Shown one piece after another: positions 44,856 through 57,500 of a DNA stretch of 64,000 nucleotides. The notes below the pieces were generated by a model, which saw only the letters and a list, made by a program, of their open reading frames with translations, ran no database searches and had not been told where the DNA came from. The translations under genes and the position numbers were made by a program. Location of the stretch: assembly GCA_030267565.1 (NCBI GenBank), contig BRXU01000022.1, positions 330,001 through 394,000 of the forward strand. The letters are read 5' to 3'. Every line of letters begins with the position of its first letter. Position 1 is the stretch's first letter. Source of the stretch: Pleodorina starrii (taxonomy: Eukaryota > Chlorophyta > Chlorophyceae > Chlamydomonadales > Volvocaceae).

Positions 44856-47800
44856 CGCGTCTATCGCCCTTATCACCCTTATCGCTCCAGGCTCATCGTG
44901 TAGTGCCCAGCCGGTGCAGACTCGGCAAAATGATATGCGCGCTCGCCTATAGCGTATACATTCAAGAGCTCATGCTTTCTGCAGTTTCAAGTGCGCCAGA
45001 CGTTGATAAGGAGAGGGGATTCGCCGTAGGACGACCTTTGCTAAGAACAAAATTAGGGATACAAGCTCTAATTATATGTGGTGAGTGATGTCCATTAGAG
45101 GTAAATGCGCGTTGGGGGGCGTGGTAGATATATTCACTGCGACTGAAACTATCTGGGGCAGCACCTTAGTGGTAAGTGACCCTGAGATAAATGTGGTGTT
45201 CTAATGGCGAACTCGCTTTCGCGTCCATCGCACACATTTCCATCAAGCATAATCGGGGCTCCACCTTTTCGTACGGGCTGCGATTTGGACGATCAGCGAC
45301 CCGCCTACGACGTCCAATGACCACGCCTCCTAACTTTATATTTCAGTTCGTAGACGCATTATCTGTTTCCCTGTCCTCAATACACAGGGGAACGCTCAAC
45401 TGTGGTGTATTGAAAACCTTGGAGAGCTCGGTGACACGGTGAGGAATCCGTTTCGCGCTTCGTTTCCGCCAAAGAATGTATAGAATGCGGTTCTATACAG
45501 GACCGGTTGGTTAGACCACCGTTATCCCGTTGCGTGCCTGCTTTTTAAGCGGGTTTGCCTTACGTGGGCCACGAACACGTCCTAACAACCAAACCTCAGA
45601 CAGATGGGCGAAATGCGACGGCTGCGAAGGGGATATCCTAAGGCTAACAGTACCCCTTGGCCATGCTGCGCCGGAAGGGCTCCTGTTCGATGGCAGGGCT
45701 AATTAAAACCTGGCGAAACTGTACGCCACACTCGATGCGGACATCAGGTTACATCAAGAGTCCGGCTATTTGTGAGTTATGACCATCAGCAGGCGGATGT
45801 GCACGGCGCAAATGCCAGAGAACAGCCGCTGGTGCGCGCGTTACAGACCTCTTCGAGCGCACCAAGCCTCGAGCCTCCTCACAGACACTGGCAGACACCG
45901 CCCGGCCGAGGGCAGGATGGCCAGACACGTTGTTACATGCCAGCAATAGGCAGCAGTAGACGGCTGATCGCTAAGGCAACTTTCGGCAGCGCTAGGATGG
46001 CGAGGTACGCGTGCGGCAGGAGCTTTATCATCGGTTCTGTGACGAGCTTCATCCCCTGCTGAAACGATAGCCCAGAGCCCGCATCGCATCCCCGCGCGGG
46101 ATGGCAGCAGCCAGCACTCCTCTGCGCCGTGCGCGGAACGTGCAGGTTATCCTCTGTGTGATCTTCAGAAGCTGTCCTTTACGCAGTGATTGCTGCGGGC
46201 CTGTGCTTCACCATGGTGATTGTTATGGTTGTTCCTCTCTAGACCTGAATAGTACGGCAGCTGTCCGAACTGAAGCCTGTACGACATTCCCCACCACCCG
46301 TACCGGTCGCTGGGGAGCTGCACGACAAGAGGGCTTGCGTGTCGAGCTGCGCTTTGAGTGGGAGCGAGCACCGCGACCACCGCTGTGGCTGCCACCCTGC
46401 ACTGGTGGTACCGCTGGTGGCTACAGGGAGGGCGCCAGATTCCCCAAACGGGTCATATGCGGAGGAGGGAGGAGCCAGCGGGCCGGTGGGCTCTTCACTG
46501 CAACGGATACGGTACGGTACTCGACCCGGGCGAAGGAACGCGCAACGAGAGGCCAGACAGCGCTAGGAAGCACGCGGTTGGGCCGGTGCCGGCCACCCAG
46601 TGAGGACTGCGGGTCGTTCCATGGAGACATGAGGATCCCCTACTCCCCTTGCCTTCGAGGGTCGCAGCCCAGTGTAACAGCCACAATCCAGGAGGGCCTT
46701 ACCGCCCCTCCGCGATCCCGCGCGCGCGGGCCCATCCGCATTAAGAGGCCACGCCGCTGTGGCGTTTGGCAGTGACGGCAGAATCCCTCTCTCTCACTTA
46801 AGCGAGCCGCGCTTGTGCATATGCCGTCGCCGTGCAGGGCGCGGCCCCCCCCCACAAAGGGGCGACAGACAAACGCACACCTACCGTAAACGAATGAACA
46901 TGCACAATGCGTTGGGCCTTTCAGGATTCGTTGCAGCGATCTCATCCAGTCAGTCCGTAAGCCAGACGGAAGGCTCGCAGCCGATAAAACGCTAGATGCA
47001 TGCAGTGCTGTGCGCATAAATTGCAAGCCCCCTAGATAATTTCTTCGGGCGGTGGGGGCCCGCCGGCAAAACCAGCTCACGAACACCGCGCCCGCGCCCC
47101 AACGCTGCTGCGCCGCGTCCCAGCACCCTCCAACAACGTAACAGCAACAACCCTACCCAGAACAAGAAAACCTAGGACGCGCGTCTGTCACACTCACACG
47201 TCACGCTACCGCAACAAGAATCAACGTCCCTGATGACCGATGACTTGTGTATTCTCCATGCGCCCAAAGGGGGCTTTAACACGCGGCACCCGTCCTGCGG
47301 CTCAATCCCGCACGCTCACGCTCACAGGGGGGTGGCAGCACTGGGGTGATGATGACGGCGACGGAGCATGCGGCGTCAATTTCGTTGTGTAACACACGGG
47401 ATGGGATGTTGGGATACCGGTGGCGCCGTGTGTGTGTGTGTGTGCACATGCATCCAGCTTCCACCAGGGCACACGGGGCTCAGGCTCCAGGCCATGGCAG
47501 TGCAGCCCAGCAGCAGCCCGACAGCTCCTGCCCTCAGCCCGCGGAGGCAGGTGGAACTCGCAGCGAAGGTGGGAAGCGGGGAGACAGGCAGTCGCTCGCA
47601 AGGGGGGCCGGCCAACGGCGCACAAACAGACAGGGTCAGCGCCCCCGCTCGGTATGTGCGCCCGTGCAGAGCACCGCACAGGCCCGGCGAAGACGGAGGA
47701 ATCTCACGTGGCAACCGGCTCGTTGCGGCGGTTTTGTGGGCCCGCGCGATTGCGGGCCCGCCGCCTCCCCTCCCTGTGCCTCCCTCCCTCCCTGTATGTG

Positions 47801-50800
47801 GCTCCCCGTGCTTTTATGAATGTATGCAAGGACGGCTGAATGCAACGGACGCCGGATGACGCGCGAGCGGCGGCGGCGGAGTGGATGAGCAGCGCTGGGT
47901 GTGCAGCCACCTTCCTGCCGCCGCGGGGCCCGGGCTAGCGAGCGGCTCTGGGCGCGGGCGGCTACGTACAGCGGGGTGCCAGCAGCCGTCAGCCTACGGT
48001 ACCAGCAACTGTCTACCGTGCCGTTTGCCGATCCACCAACCACACGCAACCCGGGCAACCAGGCCGACGCCCGCCAGCCCCATCGACGCGCAATGCCAAA
48101 TGAAGCATACCCCGCGTCCTCTCAAGGGTACAGGATCAACGAGGCTTCCCACCAACATCCTCCCGAACCAAGCATTCTTTATGGGGCATTAACGCATTAT
48201 AGACACCATTCCCGAACGATTTTTATACCGGCCGGCGATGGGGCCCGGGCCCAGGCAACAAACACAGGAGGCGCGTCGAAAACGGTGGCTGGGCAGGACA
48301 CCATCGCGCTCAGCGCCTCGTGGATTCGACGGCACACAAAGACGTCACTGATGTACAACTCGAAAAATAGGAAATATAATTTAGGGCGACTCAGCAAAAG
48401 ATCTAAACATCACTCCTTTTTTTCAACAGGCAAGTGCCCCAAGGGGTCAAACCACGAGCGTTGTTGCGAAGCGCCACGCGTTCACATTCACACGCCCGGG
48501 TTCCACCAGTTCCGCTGACCAGGCCCGGAAAACTTCCACTTCCGGACCGAGCCAACGGGCCGTGGCCCACGGAGCCATTCCCTCCAAAGTCACGCCCCCG
48601 TGCATTGCCCCCGAGCCCCCCTGACGGTCGCACACGCAGTCACGCAACGAAACCATCAAACAGAACCGTCCGTTGCCAACCGTCTTGCTTTCGTTCAACG
48701 GCCGCCAAAACGCACACGTCTCGACAACCCTCTCGCCCTACGTGACCTCCATACCGCACGCTGCAAAAGCGGCGGAACACCGGACCCCGGCCCGGACGCG
48801 CTGTGCAGGGCAGGACGGGCGCTGCCGCGCGGAAAGACCAGGAGCCATGCCCAACCCCAAACAATCCTGCTTGCCAAGGGGCCCAAGGCGTCGCCCACCA
48901 CGACCACCGCCACCACGACTGCATTTGACCTGCCAACCTAAACCACTCGCCACACAGGCAACCAGTACCGAAGCCGCAAGCGGCACCACCAACCGAAACG
49001 ACTCACCACACAAGCCGGCCACACACCCGACAGCAATCGCTAGTACCGTAGCGCCGAGTCGCCGACACGTCTGCTAGTAGGGCCGAGTCGCTGATTCAGG
49101 ACCCTCAGCGCGCTTGAAAGGACCGGCTCCGGGCGCTCTAACAGCCGATCCACCAAAGCTTTATTCCCGCCGCTTGCACACCAGGCCGCCCCGCCCCTGT
49201 CCGAGTCGCGCGAGACCCCGCAGCGCGCGCGTGCCGCTGGGGTCCCCAGCGAGGACTTCACCCAGGAAGGGAAAGGGACTTCACCCAGGAAGGGAAAGGA
49301 AAGGAGAGAGCAGAAGGCCGCTTGGCCCGCGGCTTCCTCCCTCCGGGCGCCCTGCACCCCCTTCCGTCACCGGGGCCTGGGCAGCAGTGACCCCACGCTT
49401 CTGTAGAGGTCATTCTCTTCATCCGGGGCGGAGCCCTCCGTCCGTTGCCGAGATTGGTTTCACGTGGGCCTAGCACCTGTGCCGCGGCGTGGCCTGGAGC
49501 GCGGCGCAGCTCGTGCTGGGACGCACCAGCCAGGAGAAGCCAGCCGCACGGCTCTGACGGCGTGGGCGCGGGCAATGCAACCCCACGAAGCAACCCGTCC
49601 GCAAGCACTCACGCGCCGCGTTTCGGCGTCCCCGCGGTTAGGGCCGCCTCCGCATGGTTGACTTTGGGACTGCGCTGCGCCCTCTGGCGCAACGCACATG
49701 CTCAACTCGTGCTCTGCACTGCACTCGTCACTTCGCCACTGCATGTCGCCACTTCGTACTTGGGACGTGGAACCCCCCCACGCCCCGCACCATTTCCCTC
49801 GACCTCCGCTCTCCGCTCGCGCCCACGCCAAACGACGGCACCGCACCGCACCGCACCGCAAACACGCGCGCGCAATGCACGTGCAGTCCTGCCAAGCATT
49901 AAGCCCCACACATGCACACATGCATGCGCATGGACGCACGCGCACATCCCGAGGCGGCCCCAAGCTCGGCCCCCAAGTTCGCTGCGCATGCATCAGGCAA
50001 CACGACAGGCGCGCTCCTCCCTTCTATGGGCGTCATCCCACAGGAAGCCTTCCTCCCCCCGCCGCCGTTGCAGTCCGCGCTCCTGCCCGCGGATACAACG
50101 GTGACCTCCAAGCACCGCAGGTCCCATTCCGCAGGAGCAAAAACAAAATTTGAGGGCCCGGGGGCAGCGGTCACCCCAGCCCACAGCCCCGAGCCCATGC
50201 AGCCGCTTTAGAGGCACGCCGCGTTGCGCCGCCCCGCCCTGCCGCCCGCACATGGCTTGGGGTGTGTGTGCATGTTTAGGTTTTGATCGCACAGCCAATG
50301 TTTGAAATGTCAAGAGCAGCAACCGTCCGCAAGACTTCATATGGGGGCCATTTTTTTCTGTGCCGCATATCATCCCATTTCCGCGCCCTTGCATTATTGG
50401 GGCCGCGGGGGCCGAGCGAAGGAAACGTCCCCGCGCGCCGGCGCGCGGCCGTTTCCCTCACTCAGCCTGCAGCCTGGGCCCCCCATCTTTCCTTCCCAGT
50501 GCTTCCTCTCTCATCCCTCCGCACTTTCTTTTATGGCGGACCCACCGCTCCCTCGCGCGCAAACCGCTCTCGAACAACCTCCGGACTTGCCTCTCTGCGC
50601 GCGCAACTGCATACAGGCCGCCCCCAGGCGCCCTTGGATCTCGCATCTCGACAATGCGGCTGGCTGAGCAGGTTCTCGAGAGTGTAGCGCAAGAGGCAAC
50701 CACGACAGAAGACACCACCCCCCAAGGCAACCAAGCCGGTATTCACACGAGCACACAACGCTCGCCGCACGTCTGCTTAATCACTTGCTTGCTTGGCCAT

Positions 50801-51596
50801 CAGCGCTTTTTTGTCCACATCGTCGCATGTACAATGTCGCTCGTTTTTCGCCCTCTGCTTCACCCGCGCCCGCATATGGCACGCAAACCGCTCCTGCACA
50901 AAATACCCAATCGACGCTGACGCGGGACAGCAGCAGCAGCAGCAGCAAGAAAGAGTCCCCAACTTGGACAGCTGCCGCCGCTGCCGCCGCTGCTTCTGCT
51001 GCCGCTGCCCAGCGATGGCCGCATGCGCCCACCCACCCACCCGCTCGCTTGCTTGCTCGCTCGGCCGCTCGGCCGCTCCACCAGTTGGCCCCGCCGAAGG
51101 TGGCAGCAGCGGTGCGCCAGCCGCCGCCGCGTCCCCCCACATGCCCGCCAACCACAACCGCTACTACATCCGCTCCAAACGAAATCGCCACTGCTGAAGC
51201 AGCCGCTGCAGCGGCGGCACACGCGGCCCCAACCTCATGCAAGACAGGTCCTGCCAAACGGGACCCGCCAAACGGGCAACGCTCAAGAGCCCCACTCCTG
51301 CACCCTCCGCATCGGCCCCAGCGCCCCGCCGGCCGCCCCCCCCCCCGCTCGCCCGCCGCGTATCCTACAGCCAACCCCCGGCATCTGCTACGGGGGATGC
51401 CTCACCCGCACGCACCTCCCCCGCACGCCCGCACGGCCGCGTCCGCAGCCGCGCAGCCCTCCGCGCAGCCCGGCCGACGGCCAACGGTCCGGCCGCTACA
51501 CCGGCAGGCAGGGCGTCCCCCCGGCAGCGCCCCGTGTCAGGCCCCATTGGATGTCCTGACATGACCCTGACACGGTAACCAACCTACCAGTACCAC
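44856..51596. other. Gene-poor space between the two kinase genes
   Basis: The left end must hold the promoter and 5' UTR of the GRIK-like kinase. Roughly 44.9-46 kb looks less GC-rich and contains a perfect hairpin (45477-45499). From about 47 kb to 51.6 kb the plus strand is C/A-rich, as expected if the minus strand is transcribed as the long 3' UTR of the TKL kinase. Plus-strand frames here (for example 46101-46775 and 49445-50104) show no domain, no splice chain and Pro/Arg/His-rich composition typical of antisense GC-rich DNA. Missed 3' exons of the TKL kinase remain possible. Confidence 0.5.
45477..45499. repeat. Perfect 9-base inverted repeat hairpin
   Basis: TGTATAGAA (45477-45485), loop TGCGG, then TTCTATACA (45491-45499). 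It is isolated in the intergenic space upstream of the GRIK-like kinase gene. Confidence 0.85.
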
Positions 51597-54500
51597 TTAC
51601 GCCTCCAGCTCCTGAAGCAGCCCGTTCAGAAGACTCACCACATCGGAGGCGCGCGGCCGACGGTGCGGATCGGTGCTCCAGCACGCGAGGGCCAGGTTCC
51701 TGCGGGCACCCGGGGCAGGAAGGGAGGGGGGGGGCAGCGTGGGAGGGTAAGGAGAGCTTCGGCACGGTAGAGTATGATGGCCAGAATATGACTCGGTATC
51801 GGCGGGAGTAAGAAGCACGTGCGCGCGTGGGCGAACTGGCAGCGATTGCGGCAGCAGCGGCAGCAGCAGGAAGCCGACTCGCGCGCGCACGCGAAGGGAA
51901 ACGTGGGGGTGGCGCGAGCTGTTGGGTGGGAGCTGCCAGGGCTGGGCAAGCAGGCAGGCATTCAGGCGGGCGGGCAAGCAGGGCGAGTTTAAAGCGGGAA
52001 GAAGCATGGGAGGAGGCGCTCTCGCCGGGGGTGCCAGGGGAGTTGGAGGGAAAGCCCTGGGGGTGACCCGGAGGCTTCGTTGGGGCGGCCGGCGCGGGCA
52101 CGCAGGCGCGGGGGCGGGGCAGGGGCGGATGGCGCTTCACTGCGCTTCACGTGACTCGCCTGTAAGCGGAGGGCACCTCGTCGGAGAAGGTGGGTCGGGC
52201 GCCCCGGTAGACGGCGCGGGGGATCTTGTCGGGCTGCAGGCGCGGGAAGGGGCGCACGCCGCCGGAGAACATCTCCCACATCAGGATGCCTGCGCGGGCG
52301 GGGCAGCGGGGCGGGGCGGGGCGGGGCGGGGCGGGGCGGGTGTGCGTGTGGGATGGGGGTACAGACAGAAGACGTATCGAGGAGACCAGCCGGGCTGGCG
52401 CGGGATTCCTCCGGGCGGTAAGAAACAAGACACCACCGCAGCGAAGGGACGCAGACGGCGATTTGCGGGATAGGCGATAGACGGCGATAGGCGAGACCGC
52501 ACCCAGGCCGCGGGCCGAGTGCGAACACACACACACACACAAACACACCCAGACACACAGACAAACACACACACACAGACACACAGACACGCTTCACCGC
52601 AGCCTCCGCCTCCTGGGCTTACCGAATGCGTAGACGTCAACGGATGCGTCGATCTTGGCCTCTGCGCTCCGCACGAGTCGCGCCGGGCCGTGCCGCCGGC
52701 AGTAGAAGCCGCACACGCAAGCAGGGCGGCAAGCCGGCAAGCCAGAGGCAGGTAGGGGCAGGCCACGTCCCAGCCGGCCGCAAGGTCGAGCGGAGGGCAG
52801 GAGGGAGGGGCGCAAGGCAAGCACGCGCGGGCGTCGTGAAGAACGGTTATAACTTGGGGATTGGGATTGGGCTGGTTTTGGGGGTGTGTGCGTGTGTGTG
52901 TGTCAGCTGGTGTTGCGTTGCAAGGTCGGCAAGAACTCGTGCAGCAGAGCTCGTGCAGAAAGGGGGGATGTGTCATGGTGGCTGCGAGGCTTCCTCGGCC
53001 ACACAAAAGCCCCGGCCTGCTTCGCGGAGCGGTGCGCGGAGCGCAGCAGACCAAGGGATGGGGAGAGACGGAATGGGACGGGAAGGGGAGAGGCCCTCCC
53101 AGAGGCCGGCCTGGCATCAACAGAGCTGGGTCCGGCTCTCGCGACGACGCAGTACACAGCACACCAGCCCGGCTAACGACACAAAGCCGTCCGACCCACC
53201 GACCCTCTTTGCCACGGCGCGTGGTCACGCACGGGCCCGCGATCCTCCCCTTCCCCCACCCCCGCCCCGCCCTCGTGGACGACCCAGCAGCGAGCCCCGC
53301 CCCCGCCCCCGCCCCCGCGTCCCCCCCCTCGTCCAGCTCCGGTACGTACTTGCGAGCAGCGCCTCCGGCGCCATGTGGGTCACCGTTCCGCAGGCCTGGT
53401 CCGCGATGGCGTATCGAGAGCCGTCGTCGGCGGCCTGCGGGGCAGCACGGTGGCGGGCGCGAGTGCGGGTGCGGGTGCGGTGCGGTGCGGTCGCAAAAAT
53501 AATTGCCGGTAATGTGGTGCGGTGCAGCATCGGGCGATTCCGATTGCGGTGCAGAACGGCGGCCATCCACATATAGGCCGGAGGCCCGGGGGGGGGATAT
53601 CCACGTATAGGCCGGAGCCCGTGAACGGTAACGTAACGTAACAGAAGAATTCCGTCGCATCTGCAAAAGAACAGCGAGGTAAGCTGGCAAAACATCAGGG
53701 GACGTTATATACAAACCGAGAGGGTGGGGGGGGGGGGAGGGAGCAGGGGAAGGGAAAAGGGGCAAGGCGTGTCGGGATGGCGCGAAGGGCGGAATGGGAG
53801 CGAGCGAAAGGCGAGGGCAAAACATTTGACGCAGGGCAGGCGCGCGGGGGTGGGACGTGCAGGGCCAGCACCGAGCGGGGACGGGGGGGTGGAGGGCGGT
53901 TACCGCATCATTACCCTACGGCGCATCATTACCCCAAGCAAGGCAGTCCGCGAGATGAAAGGGAGGGGGGCAGGGGAGACTGGAGACAAACGGCCATACC
54001 CAGGCGCACCCTGGGGCCGCCGCGCACTTTGCCCCGCCACCCAGCCACCCACCCACCTCGCTTAGGTGCAGCACGAACCCAAAGTCCGCCAGCTTGACTG
54101 TGAAGCCGCGGTGGTCCCGCGGGTTGGACTTGAGCAGCAGGTTGGCGGGCTTGATGTCTGATGCATAGGAATGGGGGAATTTATTTTTAATGGGATGCGA
54201 TATTATACGGGAGTGCCGTACCGTGTACGGTACCCATCTCCTGAGCTGGTTCACCGGGCCTAAGCACCGGACCAAGACACCAGCTCTACCACAACGGACG
54301 TACCTACCACCAGATCAGCAATGCCCCACCCTCATCCGCGGTCACCCGCCCCACCCTCATCCGCAGTCGCCCTCGTGCTCGCCCGCTCCGGACCCCCCTC
54401 CGCGCTCCCCGCACTCCCTCCACTGTCCACTCACCCCTGTGCACCAGGTTAAGCGAGTGCAGGTGGCGCAGCGCCAGAGCCACATCCAGCAGCGTCATGT

Positions 54501-57500
54501 ACACACCCTGGAAGGGGGGGCGGAGGGAGGGGGGAGGGGGAAGGGGATGGGGATGGGGATGGGGATGGGGATGGGGAGGTAGGGCGCATGGATGGAGGGA
54601 GGCAGGAGAGGGGAGGGGGAGGGGAGGGGCGTTACCGTGCAAGTGAGATGGGAGAGGCGTCAATCCGGAGGGAAGCCCAGGCTAGGCGGGGCAGCAAGGG
54701 CCGTCCGAGCAGCGCCAGGGCCCTCTCCCCCACTCCGTCCGCTTTCCACTCCCTCCACCCGCGCGCGGTCTCATCGTTCTTTACCTTCTCCCCCTCCCCC
54801 CTGCACCCCTCGCGCGTATTTGTCCGTTTGGGTCGGTCCGGCGGCGACACGGTCGCAGCTCTTCAGTTTCAGTAATAGGTCCGTCGGTGGGTCTTGCCGG
54901 GTCCGGGCTCGTTTACGTCCCTTCAGCCCCATCGCTGCGGTCCCATCTTTCCTTACCCCCCGCCCCGCCCCGCCCCCCCCCCCACACACCCACACACGCC
55001 CCCCCTGGCACGCACCTTCATGTCCACCACCAGCTGCGGCCTCAGCGGGAAGGCTCCGTCCGCATCGCGCTCTCGCTCCCGGTAGGCGGCCTTGGGGAAG
55101 GTGCGGGCGGCCAGGGCGCTGCCCAGGGAGCCGCAGTCGCACAGCTCAAAGGCGGCCGCCACGCAGGGAACGTGGCGGCGCTCTGCGGGGGGGGAGGGGA
55201 CGGGGACGGGAGGGGCGGCGGCGACGGGGGCGAGGCGCGGGAGAGAGAGGAGCAGAGAGAAGGCGGTAAGCTTGCGGGGCGGCGGGGGTAAGGAAAAAAG
55301 GCAGTGTCCAGAGGGGCGGGCAAGCGCAATGACTCTGAAGTCCAGAGGCGAGGGGATAGGGGGTTTCGAAGGGAAGGAGAGCCGCGGGGCGAAGTGGCGC
55401 CTTTCTCCCAAGCCGGGCTTTCCCCCCAGACCTGCCAAGCCGCCATGCGGCGTCACGGCGCGTCACGGCTCTCCAACGGCCCGGCTCAGCTCACCCCTGC
55501 CGTTGGCATCCTCTCCCGGCCCGGCGCTGTTGAGGACCGCGGGGTAGAGCCGGTAGGTGCTGCCGGGGCAGCCGGGGGGCCCCTTTTTGGACACCATCAC
55601 GACATCATTGTAGGTGGCGTAGATCTGTGGAATTGGTGGGGGGAGGGCGGGGAGGGACTTTGAAGAGTGAAGTTGCAAGAATGAGGGGGGAGGGGAACTT
55701 GCAAGAATGGGGGGTGTGGCAGCCGGGCAACAGGTGTCAGCGTGGTGAGGGAGGAGGGGGGTAAGCAGACCAAAAATGCGGCCCGCCCATTCCCCGGGTC
55801 TTCTCGGGGCTGTTTTCTTTGTCACCGTAACCTCTATCCTTAAGCCCAGCCGCCCGCCCCCCCCCACCCGCCCGCCCGGCCAGCCCAGGCCCCCACCTGC
55901 ACGATGTTCGGGTGCGAAACCCTGCGGAGGATACGTGGACAGTACAGTGACGGGAGGCCGGGGTGGGGGTTAGGGAGGAAGGGGGATGCGGTGGTGCGGC
56001 GGGTCAGGATCAGGGGCAAGGTCGGGATCCGGCCAGGGTGCAGGACGCACATGGCGTAGCAAAACACAAATGAGGGCGTGGCACCGCGCCAAGCAAGATG
56101 GTGAGCACGCCCCCGGGCATGTGCCTGGCCCCCCCTCCCCCGCGTTGCAGACGCGGGCGAGCACCGAGCAGCGCTGCGCCACCCACCCCTGAAGGTGGCA
56201 GGCGCGCGCGCCAAGGACCGAAGCAACCCTCGACCGCCGCGCCGACCCTGCACAGACGCGCCCACAGCATCCGCGCATCCATGCCCGCTTGGGCAGGTTG
56301 CAGCGCACGCCCTCCCTTGCCCGCACCTGCACCCGCACCCGCTAGCAAAGCCAACCCACCAAACGCCGACACCGAGAAACGCACCGCACCCCAACCCACA
56401 CCACAACCGCACCTGCGTGGCGTAGCAAACACGCAGCACTGCACCGCACCCCACCGCACCGCCCCCGGCCAGTCCGCACCGAGGCGAGCCCCGCGCAACA
56501 TACCCCCCCTTCTAAGCTTATAAGAATTTAGGGTTTTTCCATATTCACCGCTGCTAGCCCCGCCCCCAGCCCACACACCTGCTCTGCACCGCCAGCTCTG
56601 TAGCATTCCGCAGCATCTCCCGCCGCGCGTTGAGACACAGCTTGTCGACCGCCGCCAGCTCTGCCTCGGTGGGAGTGCCGCCGGCCCCACCGCTGCCGCC
56701 ACCGCCGCCGGCCCCACCGGCAGTCTGGGGGCTGCCCTGCACGGCCGGCTGCTTGCGGGGGCCGGCTGCCGCCGCCGCGGCGTCGGTCGTCGCGTCCACC
56801 TTAGGCAGCTCCATCAACTGCGCTCAGTGTCACCGGAGGTTCAGGAGCTCCTTGTTACCGGGGGTTCAGGGTTGATTGAGGGCTCAGGGTGGGTGGAGCG
56901 CGACAGACGAGCGGGCGGGCGAGGCGCGAGCACGAGCACGAGCGTGGGTTAGCGGGGGCAGGGACGGGGGCATGTGGGCAAGAGACGTCGGGAAAGGCGG
57001 GAGGCTGCCGGGCCGCGGGTGAACCGCTGAGCAAACGGGATTGGCACATCGGTTGGAGGCGGCATGGCGCAGCGAAATGGCCGCGAGACAGCAGCCCGGC
57101 GGCGGCGTAGATGGAGGCGGAGAGCGGCGAGGGGCGTCAGGAAAAGCCCCATACCATTCCGTGGGGAAACGAACAGCGGGGGCCCGGGAAAGTTCAGCAT
57201 ATCTGAGGGGCTTAGCGGGACGGCTAGCGAACGAGGCCGGCCCCGGGATAGCGGCGCGCGGCGGCGACGGCAGCGACGGCGGCGGTGGCGACGGCGGCGA
57301 CGGCGGCGGTTGCGGCGGCGACGGCGGCGGTGGCGACGGCGGCGGTGGCGACGGCGGCGGTTTCGGCGGCTCGTCACGCACCTTGACCGCGACGTCCAGC
57401 GTCCCCAGTCGTCCCTTGAACACGGTGCCGCCGCCGCCCTGGCCCAACACGTCGCCCAGCTCCAGCGCGTCAAGATCGTCCAGAGGGGACGAGCTGCCGT

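Noticed and set aside
46101..46775. Possible 224-residue protein on the plus strand
   Set aside because: No recognisable domain, no splice support and only weak codon signal; left as unassigned.
57483..57498. CAG acceptor at TACGGCAG for the TKL glycine-loop exon
   Set aside because: It has a good pyrimidine tract but does not match the phase-0 donor at 57905; the acceptor giving an exon start at 57618 does. Transcript data could reverse this choice.
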